From positions 1 through 7,458 of the forward strand of contig CABUTY010000053.1 in assembly GCA_902494595.1 (NCBI GenBank): a stretch of 7,458 nucleotides of DNA, read 5' to 3'. The notes below the pieces were generated by a model that had not been told where the DNA came from, did not search any database, and worked only from the letters and a program-made list of their open reading frames with translations. Every line of letters begins with the position of its first letter. The stretch's first letter is position 1. Position numbers and translations under genes: made by a program. Source of the stretch: an uncultured Porphyromonadaceae bacterium. GTDB taxonomy: Bacteria > Bacteroidota > Bacteroidia > Bacteroidales > Muribaculaceae. Below, one piece after another: positions 5,328-7,458 of the stretch.

Positions 5328-7172
5328 CTATTCGGACGGTAATGGCAAATCAGTGATAGTCGGGCTTACCTCAAATATATGCATTCCGCCAGGGGGAAGG
5401 TCTATCCAGCAGCATATGTCGGCCTTTTTTACATCGCGGTCCCCGTTAGGTGGAATATTACCGGCGTTGTCTTCCTGAATCTTTTTCTTTATCCTCTCTT
5501 GCAACTCAGGCAAATTCCCCTCTGATGGGTCAACGGGTATCCATGACGATTCTTTTCCAAATACTGTGGTGAGGCTTTTGGAAGTGGAATAACATATCTC
5601 TATCCAATTCTGGCTGTAGAACGGGTTATGGTTTACAACTACGAGATACTCTTTCAAAAGGTTCCCGCTTTCATCTTTCTTGGTTAGCCATGCCATGAAA
5701 ACTCCGTCTTCTATGTTGCTATTACCGACACCCATACTGTTTACAGGTCCGAAAGGGAATGTCACCTTGGCCAGTCCCCTGTAGATTTCCCCGTCGCCGC
5801 CAAAGTGTCCGCACATGGCCACTTCAGATTCGAGGAATATGTGCTGCACCTGTCTAATATCGTCGATAACTGTCTTGACAGACTTCCAGAACTCACTGTC
5901 TTCATAATTGATGTTTATCTTTAAAAACGCAGGCGCATCGGGAGCAGACGCTTCCATAATGAATGCCGACAAAGGAGCCTCGTTGAAAGCCGTACCTATG
6001 CCTTCGGTAATCTCGTTGGTTCCGTCATTCATTGCGTACTGCCAGAACACGAGACCGCGTGCACCGGCGGCCAAGGCGTTGAAAGCCTCGAAACGCAGCA
6101 TTCCGATAGTCGGCTTGGGATAATAGTCCTCATATTGTTTCGTAGCACTGTTCCATGCACCGTGCGACGAACACATGCAATAGGCATACAATGACTTACC
6201 CTGCTCCTTGGCTTTCCTGCCGAAAGCCTCGAGATTGTGGTAGAACATGTTGTAATTCTTCTCGAGCCTGAATGAGCCAGAGACCGCATCGGGAACACCC
6301 TCCAGATCCGGATGGGTGTCGTTAGTCGCGGTATTCCCCGAGGTGTTCTTTACATACCGGAAGGGGAAGAAAGCATAGCTCCAAATCTGGGGTTCGAACA
6401 TCAGCTGCATTGCCTCAATATACTGGTCTGTGTTTTCGCTTCCCGCCGAGAAAGGACTCCATTTTGGTTTCACCTTTGGATTCTCCGAAGTATCGTCACT
6501 CTTGGCGATGCCCCATTGATTGTTGGCGGAATCATATGTGTCGTAACAGACGCCTAAATTCAGATATGCCGTCCTTTGCGGATCGGTTTCGGCGAGATAT
6601 GCCAGAGCGGTAATCGCCTTGTTCCATTCCAGACTGTAGAGAGTATCGAAAACCTGCTGCGAGTTGTCGCCGTCCTTGAGATATTCCAGGCCGAAAATCA
6701 CCTGTGCCCAGTCATTGTACCTCGGCAGGTTCATCACAAGATATGCCCACGGATAGGTCTTGCCCTTGAAATAATTCCTGATGATGTCAAGATTCTGATA
6801 AGTGGTCAGAAAACCGGGGTTGATCAGAAATATAGAGTGAATTTCTTTCTTCTGTCCGTCGGAAGACTTCGCGTTGCTGCAAGCATCCATCACGAGCGAA
6901 GCCTGCTCGAGACCTCCCCATACGGCCGCACAGTTGAAGCCGCATTCCCAGACGCTTTTAATAACCTCGTCGAAAGCTCTCTTATAAACAGGATTTTTCA
7001 ATGATTCGGAATTTATCCGCCTGTATAAATTCATCGGCACGACACCGAAGGCAATAATCGGTAATTCTGTTTCCGACGGTTTGATTACAGATGGGGATGC
7101 GACGGCATCCTTGCCAGGTTGCGACTGTTCGTCCTGTCGCTCCATGGCGGCATCATAAATAGTTTTATCCAT
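5328..7172 (-). CDS. Glycoside-hydrolase-like TIM-barrel protein, tandem paralogue
   Basis: The product has 614 residues. The order of segments suggests a (beta/alpha)8 barrel followed by a C-terminal beta domain: LPIIAFGVVP at 37-46, VWECGFNCAAVWGG at 74-87, SIFLINPGF at 113-121, YLNLGVCYDTYDS at 203-215, PQIWSYAFFPF at 261-271, FYHNLEAFGRKAKEQG at 310-325, RFEAFNALAAGARGLVFWQY at 360-379, and a closing strand IDLPPGGMHIFEV at 590-602. The FYxNLE...RFEAFNALAAGA pattern resembles GH42-like proteins of gut Bacteroidetes. Substrate and activity are unknown. In relatives as I recall them, the SYAFFPF strand usually carries an acidic residue, absent here, so catalysis is doubtful. There is no signal peptide or lipobox; the N-terminus (MDKTIYDAAMERQDEQSQPG) is hydrophilic. 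An alternative start is Met10, which does not change this. The upstream neighbour is a paralogue 64 bases away, so the two are probably co-transcribed. Confidence 0.75.
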   Translation of the reverse strand: MDKTIYDAAMERQDEQSQPGKDAVASPSVIKPSETELPIIAFGVVPMNLYRRINSESLKNPVYKRAFDEVIKSVWECGFNCAAVWGGLEQASLVMDACSNAKSSDGQKKEIHSIFLINPGFLTTYQNLDIIRNYFKGKTYPWAYLVMNLPRYNDWAQVIFGLEYLKDGDNSQQVFDTLYSLEWNKAITALAYLAETDPQRTAYLNLGVCYDTYDSANNQWGIAKSDDTSENPKVKPKWSPFSAGSENTDQYIEAMQLMFEPQIWSYAFFPFRYVKNTSGNTATNDTHPDLEGVPDAVSGSFRLEKNYNMFYHNLEAFGRKAKEQGKSLYAYCMCSSHGAWNSATKQYEDYYPKPTIGMLRFEAFNALAAGARGLVFWQYAMNDGTNEITEGIGTAFNEAPLSAFIMEASAPDAPAFLKININYEDSEFWKSVKTVIDDIRQVQHIFLESEVAMCGHFGGDGEIYRGLAKVTFPFGPVNSMGVGNSNIEDGVFMAWLTKKDESGNLLKEYLVVVNHNPFYSQNWIEICYSTSKSLTTVFGKESSWIPVDPSEGNLPELQERIKKKIQEDNAGNIPPNGDRDVKKADICCWIDLPPGGMHIFEVSPTITDLPLPSE

Positions 7173-7236
7173 AAAAAAGACAGTTTATAAAATATTATCG
7201 TGTAAATATCTATCTGCAAAACAGACATGTTCAGAC
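7173..7236 (-). other. 64-base gap between tandem paralogues
   Basis: The gap is AT-rich with no Shine-Dalgarno sequence. A small inverted repeat, TCTG/CAGA around TTTTG, is visible on the minus strand. No convincing TAnnTTTG promoter is present, which favours co-transcription with the gene upstream. Confidence 0.4.
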
Positions 7237-7458
7237 TCAAAGGCGAGTCACCTTGAATACATGCATACCGCCCGGAGGGAGGTTTATGGAGATACTGCTG
7301 CTCTTCGGAGCGTTGTCGCCGGCAGCTGCTTCTCCTTCTCCTTCTGTTTCTCCTTCAACCGGCTCTGACGGGACGACAGGCGGAACATCGGGAGCATACA
7401 GATTTTCATCGCCGTAGACTGTCTTCAGCTTATAACCGGAATCATAAAAAACGTCGAC
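7237..7458 (-). CDS. C-terminal end of a second GH-like paralogue (partial)
   Basis: The last 73 codons and the TGA stop are present; the rest lies beyond the window. The segment VDVFYDSGYKLKTVYGDENL matches the position and pattern of EICYSTSKSLTTVFGKESS in the neighbouring 614-residue protein. Both end in the same strand (INLPPGGMHVFKV here, IDLPPGGMHIFEV there). Between these lies a low-complexity linker rich in E, G, P and A (EGETEGEGEAAAG), different from the charged linker of the neighbour. The two are therefore tandem duplicates whose linkers diverged faster than the beta-strands. Nothing can be said about its N-terminus or export. Confidence 0.7.
   Translation of the reverse strand, partial: VDVFYDSGYKLKTVYGDENLYAPDVPPVVPSEPVEGETEGEGEAAAGDNAPKSSSISINLPPGGMHVFKVTRL

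Noticed and set aside
6029..7004. Short frames on both strands inside the GH-like gene
   Set aside because: They are shadows of the 614-codon gene, with arginine- and serine-rich composition typical of out-of-frame reading.
1..7458. CRISPR array, tRNA or rRNA genes
   Set aside because: No regularly spaced direct repeats and no cloverleaf or rRNA-like conserved segments were seen on either strand.

Overview
The window looks like a Bacteroidales chromosome, most likely a Muribaculaceae-type gut commensal. The evidence is the absence of purine-rich ribosome binding sites, two promoters matching the Bacteroidetes consensus (a TTTG-like -33 box and a TAnnTTTG -7 box), a PpiD-like periplasmic foldase of Bacteroidetes type, a trace of a type IX secretion (T9SS) sorting domain, and a GH-like protein family common in gut Bacteroidetes. 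The family-level placement is inference.

Layout: (1) 1-1374, minus strand: the first 458 residues of a membrane-anchored SurA/PpiD-like peptidyl-prolyl isomerase, cut by the window edge. (2) 1375-1958: a gene-free stretch holding two diverged copies of a structured extragenic repeat facing each other. Its 29-base ends match at 27 positions, and one copy folds into an approximately 89-base hairpin. (3) 1959-3329, minus strand: metK, S-adenosylmethionine synthetase. (4) 3330-3583: the metK promoter and a roughly 215-base structured leader. It has several hairpins, a GCAACC...TGCTAA core resembling SAM-I superfamily riboswitches, and a terminator-like hairpin just before the start codon. This suggests feedback control of SAM synthesis.

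(5) 3648-5156, plus strand: a divergent promoter followed by a chain of very small ORFs. Each overlaps the next by a stop/start junction (TAATG, ATGA, ATGA), and the chain ends in a 436-residue multi-pass membrane protein of unknown function. The last small ORF looks like a signal peptide. Just after the membrane protein gene lies a 25-codon fragment resembling the end of a T9SS sorting domain, so the locus may carry remains of a secreted-protein gene on both sides of the membrane protein gene. (6) 5278-5327: a strong terminator with an 11-bp perfect stem between convergent genes. (7) 5328-7458, minus strand: two tandem genes with the same C-terminal signature (LPPGGMH followed by a hydrophobic and F). 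The complete one is a 614-residue TIM-barrel, glycoside-hydrolase-like protein without a visible signal peptide; the other is present only as its last 73 residues.

The left half (ppiD-like, metK) is housekeeping and GC-rich. The right half looks less GC-rich and accessory. The points most worth following up are the inverted repeat pair, the metK leader, and the overlapping small-ORF chain with its possible secreted-protein remnants.
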